Shown: positions 1 through 8,320, numbered from the stretch's first letter. The stretch is 47,490 nucleotides of DNA from Planctomycetota bacterium (GCA_022563885.1 JADFMM010000013.1:1-47490), one strand, 5' to 3'. Translations and numbers: made by a program. Notes: a model not told the origin generated them from the sequence alone.

Positions 1-536
1 GCGGTGGAGAGCCTGTTTTCGTCGCAGAATTCGGTGATGGGAATGCCGCGGACCAAGTCCATCACGAAAAAGGGCCGGCCCGTCTCGGTGGCCCCGGCGT
101 CGAGCACCCTGGCAATATTGGGATGATCCATGAGGGCCAAGGCCTGGCGTTCGGCCTCGAAGCGGGCGATCACGCTGCGGGTATCCATTCCTAGCTTGAT
201 GACCTTCAGCGCGACCTTGCGTATCACGGGTCGCTGCTGCTCGGCCATGTAGACCACGCCGAATCCCCCCTCACCGATCTTCTCCAACAATTTGTAGGGT
301 CCGATGAGGGATCCGACCAGACCGTCGGCAGACGCTCCGGGCGGGTCGGTCACGGTGGGGTCCTCCATGAAACCACCGGCCCTCGCCTCAGCGGCCAGCA
401 GCTTTTTCAGACGGGCGTGCAGCCCCCGGTCACCGGCGCAGGCCTGCTCCAAATAGGCGGCACGCTCGCCCTCGGGCAGCTCGATGGCTTGCGCAAAGAT
501 GGCTTCGACGCGTTCGCTGGATTCTCGATCATTCAT
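1..536 (-). CDS. Serine/threonine protein kinase, PknB type (N-terminal part, cut by window edge)
   Basis: The visible 178 residues hold an N-terminal helical region of about 75 residues (acidic, typical of planctomycete kinases paired with ECF sigma factors), followed by the start of a Hanks-type kinase domain. The glycine-rich loop IGEGGFGVVYMAEQ is near residues 87-100 and the ATP-binding lysine lies in VALKVIK near residue 111. The catalytic HRD and DFG motifs lie beyond the left edge, so activity cannot be judged. The ATG at 536 is the first in frame. It follows the sigma-factor gene by 82 bp on the same strand, which suggests a two-gene operon in which the kinase modulates or is expressed with the sigma factor; that partnership is inferred from gene order. 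Confidence 0.9.
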   Translation of the reverse strand, partial: MNDRESSERVEAIFAQAIELPEGERAAYLEQACAGDRGLHARLKKLLAAEARAGGFMEDPTVTDPPGASADGLVGSLIGPYKLLEKIGEGGFGVVYMAEQQRPVIRKVALKVIKLGMDTRSVIARFEAERQALALMDHPNIARVLDAGATETGRPFFVMDLVRGIPITEFCDENRLST

Positions 537-618
537 GGTATCGGGACGAATCTCAATTGTCTTGGGAACCGGCACTAGGACTAACGGCGCAAAACCGCCC
601 CGGTGGGGATCACACTTC

Positions 619-1200
619 TCAGCTTTTTTCTTCCAAGGACTCAAAAAGAACGGTCCGGGCAAAGCGCCAGCGTCGTTTCACGGTCGGCTCTGAAATGCCC
701 AACGTCTTGGCGGTTTCCTGAACACTCAATCCGGCGAAAAAACGCAGGCGTACCACTTTGGCCAACTCCGGATTCTCGGATTCTAAGTGCTCGAAGGCTT
801 CATTCAATGCCAGGACTGCCTCGGGGTCACCCGTATCCGCCAATTGAGCGACATTGCTGATGGGTAATGCCGGCCGGCCGCTGCCCCGTTTCGCCGCCCG
901 GCGTCGTCGGGCGTGGTCGATGAGAATGCGCCGCATCGCCTCCGCCGCCGCCCCGTAAAAATCGTAGCGGTTGCGAAATCCCCGCTCCCCCATGCCCGGC
1001 TCAAGCTTCAGGTAGGCCTCATGAACCAGTTCGGTTGCCTGCAAGGTGGGGTTCAGTCCTTCGGCGGCCATGCGCCGCTGAGCGATCCTGCGCAGTTGCT
1101 GGTACACGGCGCCGATCAGGTCGTCACGGGCCCCTTCGTGTCCCTCGGCGACCTGCGACAGCAGATGTGTGATGCGGTGCGTTTCGGTCTGTTTTCCCAT
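619..1200 (-). CDS. ECF-like RNA polymerase sigma factor (TIGR02999-type)
   Basis: The product, about 193 residues, has region 2 (LIGAVYQQLRRIAQRRM; LQATELVHEAYLKL) and a C-terminal region 4 helix-turn-helix (LSVQETAKTLGISEPTVKRRWRFARTVL, split here for reading as LSVQETAKTLGISEPT and VKRRWRFARTVL). This is the short sigma-70 family abundant in Planctomycetota and often next to Ser/Thr kinases. I chose the ATG at 1200 over the longer frame from 1233 because a GAGAGGTG ribosome-binding site lies about 8 bases upstream of it. It probably redirects RNA polymerase to a small stress or envelope regulon; the targets are not visible here. Confidence 0.88.
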   Translation of the reverse strand: MGKQTETHRITHLLSQVAEGHEGARDDLIGAVYQQLRRIAQRRMAAEGLNPTLQATELVHEAYLKLEPGMGERGFRNRYDFYGAAAEAMRRILIDHARRRRAAKRGSGRPALPISNVAQLADTGDPEAVLALNEAFEHLESENPELAKVVRLRFFAGLSVQETAKTLGISEPTVKRRWRFARTVLFESLEEKS

Positions 1201-1246
1201 GGTGTTCACACCTCTCGAGCTGCGTACGCCCAAGCATTGCTTCTAG

Positions 1247-1657
1247 CTAAAAAGAGGCGGGGATCAGATTCACACGTCCCAGCCGGACTCCTTTCAGGCT
1301 CACCATCTGCCCCCCGACGAGATTGATCTGCGCGATCGTTCCTCTCAACACGATGATCTCGAGACAGTGGTGGTGGTCCAGATGCACGTGCAAGGTGGAA
1401 ATGGTGACCAACAGGTTGGAATGCTGGAGGTGGAGCAACCGCTCGGTCAGCTTGGCCACATGGTGGTCATAGACCAAGAGCACCACGCCGAGGGCAGGGG
1501 CATCATCATCCTCGCTCCGCGCCTGACTGAGTTCTTCCCGAATCAGGTCCCGAAGTGCCTCCGAACGGTTCTTGTAGCCCTTCTTCGCGATCAGACCGTC
1601 ATATGCCGCCAACAAGTCGGCTTCCAGCGATACACCAATTCGTTCCACCTTGTCCAT
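1247..1657 (-). CDS. nikR: Nickel-responsive transcriptional repressor NikR
   Basis: A 136-residue protein with an N-terminal ribbon-helix-helix domain (MDKVERIGVSLEADLLAAYD..., RSEALRDLIREEL) and a C-terminal ACT-like nickel-binding domain. The four residues matching the E. coli square-planar nickel site (His76, His87, His89, Cys95) are present: H79 in LQHSN, then H90, H92 and C98 in LHVHLDHHHCLE. Length and motifs fit an intact NikR. The ATG at 1657 starts the ribbon strand and has GGAG just upstream; the frame open to 1738 would add a non-homologous leader. It is divergent from nikMNQO, so it most likely represses that importer when nickel is abundant. Confidence 0.95.
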   Translation of the reverse strand: MDKVERIGVSLEADLLAAYDGLIAKKGYKNRSEALRDLIREELSQARSEDDDAPALGVVLLVYDHHVAKLTERLLHLQHSNLLVTISTLHVHLDHHHCLEIIVLRGTIAQINLVGGQMVSLKGVRLGRVNLIPASF

Positions 1658-1688
1658 GAGGAGTCTCCTACTGGAGGTAACGCCCGCC

Positions 1689-1716
1689 ATTCTAGTCGTT
1701 ATGATTCTGTTGAAAA
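1689..1716 (-). promoter_or_regulatory. Candidate sigma-70 promoter of nikR
   Basis: Reading leftward, TTTTCA (1716-1711), a 16-bp spacer and TAGAAT (1694-1689) form a weak -35/-10 pair about 30 bp before the nikR start. The -10 matches five of six consensus bases and the -35 four of six. Supported only by pattern and position. Confidence 0.3.
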
Positions 1717-1731
1717 GGGCCGATTTGGTGC

Positions 1732-1760
1732 TTGCCATCGTGTTACTAAATTGATATTCT
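1732..1760 (+). promoter_or_regulatory. Candidate nikMNQO promoter with a NikR half-site in the spacer
   Basis: TTGCCA (1732-1737), a 17-bp spacer and TATTCT (1755-1760) form a plausible sigma-70 promoter 40 bp before nikMN. The spacer contains GTGTTAC (1740-1746), identical to one half of the GTGTTAC/GTAACAC operator known for NikR of some delta-proteobacteria. The second half is not recognisable (only a trailing CAC near 1767-1769), so the operator assignment is tentative. The position between -35 and -10 would suit repression by NikR. Confidence 0.4.
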
Positions 1761-1800
1761 TATGCGCACGCTGTCGATCGTCCTGAGGCAGGCAATCACT

Positions 1801-2835
1801 ATGCACATGGCCAATGAACTCATCTCGATTCCTGTAGCCACCGGCGCGATGGCGCTGTCCGCCGGTGCCCTGGGGTGCATCTGCAGAAAAATGACCTCTG
1901 TCCCCGTGCGCACCATGACGCTCATGGGCGTCCTAGGTGCCTTCGTCTTTGCCGCTCAGATGATCAACGTTCCCCTGCTAGGCCTGGCGGGGGCCAGCGG
2001 ACATCTCAATGGCGCCGTGCTCTTGACCATCCTGCTGGGACCGCACGCCGCCGCCCTGGCGATGTCTTCCGTTGTCGTCGTGCAATGCCTCCTCTTTCAG
2101 GATGGAGGACTGCTGGCCCTGGGCTGCAACCTCATGAACTTGGCGATTCTGCCCGCCTATGTCGGATACGGGCTATACAGCTTGTTAAGGGCTCGGTCCG
2201 CTGCCGTTTGGCGCGTCGACGCAGGCGCCGCGGTGGCCGCTCTGGTGACCGTCCAACTGAGCGCCCTGTTGGTCGTCGGGCAAGTCAAGTTGTCCTCCAC
2301 GGTGATGCTCCCCATCGGATCGTTCCTCATCAGCATGCTGGGCGTCCACCTGGCCGTGGGTGTGTTGGAAGCCCTGTTGACGGTAGCGGTGTTGCGATAC
2401 CTGCGCCGGGTCAAACCCGATCTGGTCCAACACGACCGTCTCCCGTTTGATCGTCTGTGGGGCAGGCAGGCCGTGGCCGGCTTTGCCATCGGAGCATTGC
2501 TCTTGGGTGGGGGCGCCTCTCTCTTGGCCTCCAACAGACCGGATGGATTGGAGTGGAGCTATGCGCGACACGCCGGTCCGGCGCAGAACGGGTCGCCCCA
2601 AAACACCCCAAGCCAAACAGTGGCCGCCCTGGCTGACCTCCACTCGAGACTTGCTCCACTGCCCAACTACGGGATAAGGAACGCTCCACTAGGCCAAGCA
2701 AACACACCGGGATCGAATCCCCAAGCGGGCTGGACCAGTTTCGCCGGCGTGGTGGGCACGCTGACCCTGATGCTGCTGCTCTGGTCGGGTGGACGGCTCC
2801 TCAAGAGACGTCGGCTGCAGGGCGCACATTCGTAG
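1801..2835 (+). CDS. nikMN: Nickel ECF transporter, fused substrate-binding components NikM-NikN
   Basis: A 344-residue membrane protein of the CbiM/NikM family fused to a NikN-like tail. The start at 1801 is chosen because it gives the N-terminus Met-His-Met, whose His2 is a metal ligand conserved in NikM/CbiM; a longer frame from 1762 would bury it. Around seven hydrophobic segments follow, including the conserved GHLNGAVLLTILLGPHAAALA region. The NikN part starts at PDGLEWS (near residue 247) and ends with one transmembrane helix (FAGVVGTLTLMLLLWSGG). Fusion of M and N is common. It captures Ni(II) for import with NikQ and NikO, encoded immediately downstream; the adjacent NikR makes nickel more likely than cobalt. 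Confidence 0.9.
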   Translation: MHMANELISIPVATGAMALSAGALGCICRKMTSVPVRTMTLMGVLGAFVFAAQMINVPLLGLAGASGHLNGAVLLTILLGPHAAALAMSSVVVVQCLLFQDGGLLALGCNLMNLAILPAYVGYGLYSLLRARSAAVWRVDAGAAVAALVTVQLSALLVVGQVKLSSTVMLPIGSFLISMLGVHLAVGVLEALLTVAVLRYLRRVKPDLVQHDRLPFDRLWGRQAVAGFAIGALLLGGGASLLASNRPDGLEWSYARHAGPAQNGSPQNTPSQTVAALADLHSRLAPLPNYGIRNAPLGQANTPGSNPQAGWTSFAGVVGTLTLMLLLWSGGRLLKRRRLQGAHS

Positions 2836-2848
2836 GCCCGCACTTCAC

Positions 2849-3625
2849 ATGCACCACACCCACATCGACAGGATGGCCTATCAGGATTCTTGCGTGCATC
2901 GGCTGGACCCGCGCAGCAAGCTCTGTGTCACCCTGCTATTCACCGGGGTTATCCTCTCTTTGCCGCGGCTGGCGGTGAGTCCGGTGCTCTGCTTTGCGGT
3001 GGGTCCCTTTGCACTGCTGGTCCTTGCCGACGTACCTCTCGGCGCCGTGATGAAGCAGACGCTGCGCGCCAGCCCATTCGTGCTACTGTTGGGACTCGCC
3101 TGCCCCTACTACGACAGAAGCCCGATGCGCGTCGACTTCGGCCCGCTCACCTGGGAGACGACCACCGGCTGGATACGTTGTGGTTCTATCTACGCCAAAT
3201 ACTGCGTGAGCATGTTAGCCCTGCTCTGCCTGACTTCAACCACCCGCTTTGCCGATCTGCTCATAGGCCTGCAAAGGCTCAAGGTGCCCCAGGCGTTGGT
3301 CACGCAACTGGGCTTTCTCTATCGACAACTCTTTGTCCTGGTGGACCAGGCCCATCGCCTAAGACGGGCGCGTCAAACCCGCCACATGGGCTTTTTGGGA
3401 TTGAGCAAGGAAATCTCCGTTGCCGGATCCATGCTGGGCTCCCTACTCTTTCGCAGCCTGGATCGTGCGGAACGCATCGGCCTCGCCATGCACGCACGGG
3501 GCTTCTCGGGGCAGTGGGGCAGCACCACTGCAACTAGACTGGAACCTGCTGACTGGCGGTTCTTCGGGTTATCTCTGGCGTTTGTTGGGGGCCTCATTCT
3601 ACTTCTTCGCGGCACCATGCTTTAG
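2849..3625 (+). CDS. nikQ: Energy-coupling factor transporter transmembrane protein NikQ/CbiQ
   Basis: The 258-residue product is an integral membrane T-component. It opens with LDPRSKLCVTLLFTGVIL, typical of CbiQ, has about five hydrophobic segments, and carries two arginine-rich coupling-helix motifs (RRARQTRHMGF and ERIGLAMHARGF) that contact the ATPase. The ATG at 2849 is preferred over a frame open to 2789, which would overlap nikMN. It lies 13 bp after nikMN and 8 bp before nikO, in one operon. It links ATP hydrolysis by NikO to nickel movement through NikMN. Confidence 0.9.
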   Translation: MHHTHIDRMAYQDSCVHRLDPRSKLCVTLLFTGVILSLPRLAVSPVLCFAVGPFALLVLADVPLGAVMKQTLRASPFVLLLGLACPYYDRSPMRVDFGPLTWETTTGWIRCGSIYAKYCVSMLALLCLTSTTRFADLLIGLQRLKVPQALVTQLGFLYRQLFVLVDQAHRLRRARQTRHMGFLGLSKEISVAGSMLGSLLFRSLDRAERIGLAMHARGFSGQWGSTTATRLEPADWRFFGLSLAFVGGLILLLRGTML

Positions 3626-3633
3626 AGCACACC

Positions 3634-4353
3634 ATGAGCACCCCGGCAGTGAAGATCGTCAATTACTCCTACCACTATCCCGACGGCACGGTCGCTCTGA
3701 AAAACATTTCGCTGACCATCCGCCACGGCGAAAGGGTGGTCATCATTGGCCCCAACGGAGCGGGAAAATCTTCTCTCCTGCTGGGCATGGCCGGCTTTGC
3801 CCAGGGCGAGGGCCAGATCTGGGTCGATGGTGTAGAGGTAGGCAAGAAGACCCTAAAGACCATCCGTCGCGTCATTGGCTGTTGCCTGGAAAACCCCGAT
3901 GATCAACTCTTCATGCCCACGCTGCGGGACGACGTGGGCTTTGGTCCTCTGAGCATGGGGCTCTCGGCTGAGCAGATTCAAGAGCGAGTCGATCAGGCAC
4001 TTTCGGCGGTCGGTCTGTTGGCGCAGGCAGACAGGCCACCCCATCATCTGTCGGCGGGACAGAAAAGGGTCGCGGCCCTGGCGACAGTGCTCTCGATGGA
4101 TCCCAAGATCCTCACCTTCGACGAGCCGGACGGCAGCTTGGACCCGAGACAGCGCAACGCGCTGCTCGAGTTGCTCACCGGGCTTAAGCAGACCCTCATC
4201 ATTGCCACTTGCAACATGAAGTTTGCCTACGCCATTGCCGACCGGGTCATTCTAATAGATGGGGGACGAACCGTCGCCGACGGGACACCGGACGGGATCA
4301 TGCTGGACCCGATGCTGATGGTCAACCATGGGCTGGAGCTACCTGCTAGATAA
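3634..4353 (+). CDS. nikO: Nickel ECF transporter ATP-binding protein NikO/CbiO
   Basis: A 239-residue ABC ATPase. Walker A GPNGAGKS is at residues 39-46, the Q-loop ENPDDQLF has Q91, the signature LSAGQKR is at 139-145, and Walker B ILTFDEP is at 159-165. The residues before the Q-loop read GCCLENPDDQ, where most CbiO proteins have VFQNPDDQ; the two cysteines are unusual. The signature has LSAGQ instead of LSGGQ, a common tolerated change. The gene is last in nikMNQO and its stop overlaps by 8 bp, tail to tail, the stop of the convergent gene on the minus strand. Confidence 0.93.
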   Translation: MSTPAVKIVNYSYHYPDGTVALKNISLTIRHGERVVIIGPNGAGKSSLLLGMAGFAQGEGQIWVDGVEVGKKTLKTIRRVIGCCLENPDDQLFMPTLRDDVGFGPLSMGLSAEQIQERVDQALSAVGLLAQADRPPHHLSAGQKRVAALATVLSMDPKILTFDEPDGSLDPRQRNALLELLTGLKQTLIIATCNMKFAYAIADRVILIDGGRTVADGTPDGIMLDPMLMVNHGLELPAR

Positions 4354-4831
4354 TCTGAAGCCTGCGTCGGATGGAATGGGCCCAACGGCGGCAGTGGAAC
4401 TGGGCCGCCATCAAGAATCCACAGACCACCAGCCAGAAGCCGGCGAAACGCAGATAGTGGAGGATCAAGGGCAAGAGTTCGGTCGACTTGCGCTCGCACG
4501 CCAGGACCAGGTCCTCCGGTCGATAGAGATACCCGCACACAAGCGAATCGAAGATGACATGCCAGGGCAGAAGTAAGACGAGCATGATCAAAGACATGAA
4601 AAAGGCCCGGCAGATATGACGAATCCCTCCGAGACGGCCGACGATGGTGATCGTCATGCTGAAGAGCAAGGTGAGACAAAAGAGAAATACGCTCAACAAC
4701 ATGAGTCCATTCGCGATCCTAAGGGTCTTTGTCAAGCAAGCCAGATTGAATGCGTTCAGAAAACTCGGCGCCGAAGGATCGGACGCTTCATTAGGCTCGG
4801 CGACTTCCGAACCGATAGGCTGGGTTCGCAT
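4346..4831 (-). CDS. Uncharacterised inner-membrane protein, about three transmembrane segments
   Basis: I do not recognise a family. The 161-residue product has a polar N-terminal tail of about 40 residues rich in Pro, Ser and acidic residues, then hydrophobic segments near IANGLMLLSVFLFCLTLLFS, FFMSLIMLVLLLPWHVIF and FAGFWLVVCGFLMAA, ending with an Arg-rich tail. The ATG at 4831 overlaps the upstream small membrane gene by 41 bp; a TTG at 4864 is also possible. The overlap and shared strand with the genes at 4791 and 5128 suggest a three-gene operon and coupled translation. Confidence 0.6.
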   Translation of the reverse strand: MRTQPIGSEVAEPNEASDPSAPSFLNAFNLACLTKTLRIANGLMLLSVFLFCLTLLFSMTITIVGRLGGIRHICRAFFMSLIMLVLLLPWHVIFDSLVCGYLYRPEDLVLACERKSTELLPLILHYLRFAGFWLVVCGFLMAAQFHCRRWAHSIRRRLQII

Positions 4832-5072
4832 TGGCGTCTGCAACCAGGGCCTCGGGTGAGACAAACGCCGACACGTCGAGCCCCTCTGCCTCAGGCTTGG
4901 GCTTCGGCTTGATGATTCCCTGATCGATGAGCCAGAAACCCCCTTGTACGACCAACAGACACAAGATCAAGAGGGTCAGAAAAACGTTTTTCCACCCCCG
5001 AAATACGGCAATGGCTTCCAGAGCATCTGTCACCTCAACCATGTCCGTTGATTCACTCGAATTGTCACTCAT
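4791..5072 (-). CDS. Small single-pass membrane protein, unknown function
   Basis: The 93-residue product has an acidic N-terminus (MSDNSSESTDMVEVTDALE), one transmembrane helix (NVFLTLLILCLLVVQGGFWL) and a Lys-Pro repeat (KPKPKPE) leading into a polar tail. The ATG at 5072 is preferred over a longer frame open to 5186 because GAGGTG lies about 7 bases upstream. It sits 55 bp after the GAF-like gene and overlaps the next membrane gene, so the two membrane proteins may form a complex. No recognised domain. Confidence 0.6.
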   Translation of the reverse strand: MSDNSSESTDMVEVTDALEAIAVFRGWKNVFLTLLILCLLVVQGGFWLIDQGIIKPKPKPEAEGLDVSAFVSPEALVADANANPAYRFGSRRA

Positions 5073-5127
5073 CGCCTGACACCTCTTCATGGCACCCCAT
5101 CCCTGGATAAACGCTCTATTGTCTGAT

Positions 5128-5772
5128 TCAAGGCCCTTTATTGGAAGATAATTGTTTGAATCGCGAGAATCGCCCGGTTGCCGCAATGGCCTCGGAAAAG
5201 CCCGGACAGACGGCGTACACGTGCTGAAGATTCTCGGCCTGCAGCGAATCGGGTCCCTCTTGATGGAGAAAGATGAATCCCAGGGGACGACACCCGCAAG
5301 ACAGGGGAATGGTTGCCAAACAGTACTTTCCGGTCACGCCTGCGTTTACCTGCAACCCCAGCGCCAACAGATTCTCCAGCGAATTGATCCGGTTGGCACT
5401 GCAGATGTCTCTACACACCGACTCCTCTAGAAGGGCCTCCAATCGGCTCGACTGGGTCGCCTGTGCTTCGTAAGGGACTTCCTTGCAGCCCTCAGACCCT
5501 TGCAGAAAGAAAGACACCGATACCTGGGGGAGTTCCCCCCCTATCTGCTCGGATGCCGTGCGGAGTATCTGGGTCAAGTCCGACACCCCCAGAAGGGACC
5601 TGTAAAAAGCGCCGGCGAAACGGAGGGTCTCCAGCCGGCTGATAAAACTTCGCTGCGCGTCAACCAGATCGTGACATAGAATGTCAACTTTCTTCGCCTG
5701 TATCTTGCGTTCCCTGTTGAGTTCTCGAATCATGCGGCGCAAGCGTGCGTGCCTTTTGCTCTGGTGATGCAT
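5128..5772 (-). CDS. Coiled-coil plus GAF-like domain protein
   Basis: The 214-residue protein starts with a strongly basic helical stretch (KRHARLRRMIRELNRERKIQAKKVD), predicted to be coiled coil, continues with a HAMP/linker-like helix, and ends in about 150 residues with GAF-like spacing (RSLLGVSDLTQILRTASEQIG at its start; CLATIPLSCGCRPLGFIFLHQ, near the end). Seven cysteines in the second half are notable. No output domain is attached. The ATG at 5772 has GAGGTG at a good distance; a GTG at 5778 is an alternative. It heads a possible three-gene operon with the two membrane genes. The GAF call rests on pattern only. Confidence 0.55.
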   Translation of the reverse strand: MHHQSKRHARLRRMIRELNRERKIQAKKVDILCHDLVDAQRSFISRLETLRFAGAFYRSLLGVSDLTQILRTASEQIGGELPQVSVSFFLQGSEGCKEVPYEAQATQSSRLEALLEESVCRDICSANRINSLENLLALGLQVNAGVTGKYCLATIPLSCGCRPLGFIFLHQEGPDSLQAENLQHVYAVCPGFSEAIAATGRFSRFKQLSSNKGP

Positions 5773-5815
5773 CAACACCTCACATGGTTTAAACTGGGTG
5801 GCTCCTCAATCCACT

Positions 5816-5843
5816 AACTCGGCACGCACAACGGTGTCCTTTA
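5816..5843 (-). promoter_or_regulatory. Weak sigma-28-like promoter candidate
   Basis: Reading leftward, TAAA (5843-5840), 16 bp, then GCCGAGTT (5823-5816), compared with TAAA-N15-GCCGATAA. The spacing is one base long and only the GCCGA core of the -10 fits. It lies 44 bp before the GAF-like gene. If real, it would tie that operon to FliA. Confidence 0.22.
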
Positions 5844-5953
5844 GAGTTAAACAGGCATGTCGAGAGAATCCGCTTGAGCCCGATAAACAGCAACGCATCA
5901 GATCTGGTCGAATCAGGCGAATTGCCGCAAGAGCGAACGCGTTGCGATCCCCT

Positions 5954-5973
5954 TACCCTCTGTGATGAGGGTA
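5954..5973. other. Intergenic hairpin, 7-bp stem
   Basis: TACCCTC (5954-5960), a 6-base loop and GAGGGTA (5967-5973) form a perfect stem in the 316-bp gap between the GAF-like gene and the HDOD kinase. There is no T-tract on either side, so it is not a standard terminator. I see no gene in the remainder of this gap. Confidence 0.35.
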
Positions 5974-6020
5974 GCCCATTCTAGGACTTGCACACAGGCC
6001 AACAAGCATCAATCAAGCTG

Positions 6021-6054
6021 CCGACACTCGCTCCGGTAGGCGCCTCAGCGTCGG
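6021..6054 (-). terminator. Possible hairpin terminator after the HDOD kinase
   Basis: CCGACACT (6021-6028) pairs with AGCGTCGG (6047-6054) except at one position and encloses a GC-rich loop containing GGCGCC. It lies 34 bp beyond the stop of the leftward kinase gene, where a terminator would be expected. No U-tract follows, so it could only be a weak or factor-dependent site. Confidence 0.3.
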
Positions 6055-6088
6055 CGGGATGAGGGTCGTTGCCGCGGTGAGGGACCTT

Positions 6089-8320
6089 TCAAGATACGGG
6101 GAGTGTCACGGTAACGGTCGTGCCCTGATCTTTCTGGCTGGAGAGGGAGAGGGTCCCGCTATTGAGGTCGATCACACGGGCGGCATAGGCCAGTCCCATC
6201 CCCCGTTGACGTCCGGCAGACTTCGCACTGAAAAAGGGCGTCGTCGCATGTTCCAGGGTCAGCGCATCCATGCCGCACCCATGGTCGCGGATCGAGAATT
6301 GCACTTCGGTACCGGATGCGCCGGGCGTGACATCAAGGCTCACGTCCCCGCCTTCCTCCGGAGTAGACTCGACCGCATTGACCAGGATGTTGGCCAGCGC
6401 CGATACAATCTGCCCCGAGTCGATGTAGATACGATCAACCGACTCCGACAGAGTCGGCGACACCGCAATCTCCTCTCGTCCCGATTTGAAGGCAGCCAAC
6501 TGCACGGCCTCTTCAATGACCTGCGCGATCTCGATCTTCTGCGGCCGCGGCGGAGGGGGCTCGGCAAAGGCCATCAGATCCTCGACCATCTCGGACATCT
6601 CCTGGGCGTTCTCCTCTATCTGCTGGAGGGATCGAACGCGCTCCTCATCACGCTCGGAAGCCAGCAGCAGTTGGGCGCGTCCGAAAATGACCGAGAGTGG
6701 ATTGTTGAGTTCATGCGCAAAACCCGCGGCCATCTCGGCCATGGCATTAAACCATCCACACCGCTCGGGTTGTTGCGGCCGGAGGGTCTCCGGCCGCGTC
6801 AGGGAAGAAAACTCCTCGGCAACACGCTCTTGTTCGTCACGTGACAATGCGAGTTGCAAGACCTTTTGCCCCAGGTGCGCGCTCTCAGCAAAACGCTGCG
6901 CAAGATCGTCCGCGTCTCGCGGATAGCCTAGCTCAAAGAGGAGGCCGGAACGATGCTCCGACGACAAGACGACATACTCCGATCGGTCCCGGGAAAACGC
7001 CTTGCCGATCCTATCCCAGACTCGTTCCAACGCCTCCTCGTCTTCCGGCAACAAGGCACCCCGCCCCAGTCGCCGAAACAGGCGTTCATAGTCTTGATCG
7101 CCTTCCAGGAGCAACCGTTGGGCGCCGTTTAGCTCATCTATTAGGACCGCGTCGATCAGGCTCGGTGATGCCGGCGATTCAAAAAAGATGAGCACCTTGC
7201 CGGTCTGATACTGTCGCTGCCAGCGCCGGGCGAATTCCTCCACAAGGTCGATGGCATCCATACCCCCGCGAATGCCCTTTAAAAACGCCATGAAGAACTC
7301 GAGTTGATCCTCGACCCGGTCCCGGCCTGCCTTCTGTTGGGAAATGGTCACCTTTTCTCTGCTAAGCCGAGCTGCTCCCCGGATGGACAAACGCGACAGC
7401 CGCTGGAAGGGATTCCGCATATCCAGTTTCAGCGACACTGCCTTTTCCTTCACGGCATCTTCCAAATTGTCGTGAATTTCGGTGAGGAGAGAACTGTCTA
7501 CCGACAGCAAGGCTGCGAGGCGTCGCAAATCCAGCGCCCGGTCGAAGCTGCCCGATCTGCCGATCTGCAAAGATTTCACCATGACATCCGCGCAGTAGAC
7601 GATACGAGCCATATCGGCATAGCCCGATGGATTCGCGACAAGCGCCATGTCACTGTGATGGAGCCATATGGCCGTCTGTATCGGCGCAGGCAGTTGCCAT
7701 CGCCGCGCGAGGTGTTTTCCGATCACGCCATGATCCAGCCCCAAGGACGCCTTTTCCAGAGGCACGGAACTCGTCCCTTCCTGCAGACTTTGGCTCACGA
7801 TGCCGGCGAAACCCAGCGGCATCAACTGATGCAATGCCATCTTGCCGATATCATGCAAAAGACCCGCCAGGTAGGCCAGACGAACAGGCGTTCCCACCAC
7901 CATGGCCTGGGCGATCTTCCGGGCGCACACCGCTACCGCCAAACTGTGAAGGACCAGGTCCTCGCGGGGCAACACCAGGCAGTCGCTTGGAACATCATCC
8001 GGTGTGTCCATGTGGTAGAGGTCCAGGGAAAGCACCGCCGTGCGGACCTCATCTTCCGGGAGGCGACCCAGTACCTGCGTGAGAGAGAACCCCCGCTGCT
8101 CCACATCCACACCCAGGTCGTGAGCAAGTGACAGTACACACACCGCCAAGGCGGGCGAGACCTCCACGAGATCGGCCAATTGCGTCGAGGAAAAAGGGTC
8201 TTCAAAAAGGATCGCGGTGGCCTCTGCCGCAACACTGGGAAGCACCGCAAGAGAACTGAGCCCGCTCAGGACAAGCTTAACCCTACGTGCATCCTCTGCG
8301 GGGCCACTCTTATCGACCAT
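6089..8320 (-). CDS. Hybrid HDOD-domain sensor histidine kinase
   Basis: The 743-residue protein has an N-terminal HDOD domain (about residues 20-230, with LLHDIGKMALHQL and WLHHSDMA), a long central region (about 330-510) that may be a divergent GAF-like sensor, a HisKA helix pair with the phosphoacceptor histidine in GFAHELNNPLSVIFGRAQLL (near residue 536), and an HATPase domain with N-box ANILVNAVES, G1 box DHGCGMD and G2 box RGMGLAYAARVI. No transmembrane segment, so it is cytoplasmic. The ATG at 8320 is chosen for its AGAGGCGG site; an upstream ATG at 8350 lacks one. It lies 121 bp after the response-regulator gene and is probably its partner. Confidence 0.85.
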   Translation of the reverse strand: MVDKSGPAEDARRVKLVLSGLSSLAVLPSVAAEATAILFEDPFSSTQLADLVEVSPALAVCVLSLAHDLGVDVEQRGFSLTQVLGRLPEDEVRTAVLSLDLYHMDTPDDVPSDCLVLPREDLVLHSLAVAVCARKIAQAMVVGTPVRLAYLAGLLHDIGKMALHQLMPLGFAGIVSQSLQEGTSSVPLEKASLGLDHGVIGKHLARRWQLPAPIQTAIWLHHSDMALVANPSGYADMARIVYCADVMVKSLQIGRSGSFDRALDLRRLAALLSVDSSLLTEIHDNLEDAVKEKAVSLKLDMRNPFQRLSRLSIRGAARLSREKVTISQQKAGRDRVEDQLEFFMAFLKGIRGGMDAIDLVEEFARRWQRQYQTGKVLIFFESPASPSLIDAVLIDELNGAQRLLLEGDQDYERLFRRLGRGALLPEDEEALERVWDRIGKAFSRDRSEYVVLSSEHRSGLLFELGYPRDADDLAQRFAESAHLGQKVLQLALSRDEQERVAEEFSSLTRPETLRPQQPERCGWFNAMAEMAAGFAHELNNPLSVIFGRAQLLLASERDEERVRSLQQIEENAQEMSEMVEDLMAFAEPPPPRPQKIEIAQVIEEAVQLAAFKSGREEIAVSPTLSESVDRIYIDSGQIVSALANILVNAVESTPEEGGDVSLDVTPGASGTEVQFSIRDHGCGMDALTLEHATTPFFSAKSAGRQRGMGLAYAARVIDLNSGTLSLSSQKDQGTTVTVTLPVS

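Noticed and set aside
913-1326. 137-codon plus-strand frame over the ECF sigma and NikR genes
   Set aside because: Antisense shadow of two well-supported genes.
5860-5886. CCCGATAA at 5879-5886 as a plus-strand sigma-28 -10
   Set aside because: No TAAA-like -35 at the proper distance and no gene downstream on the plus strand.
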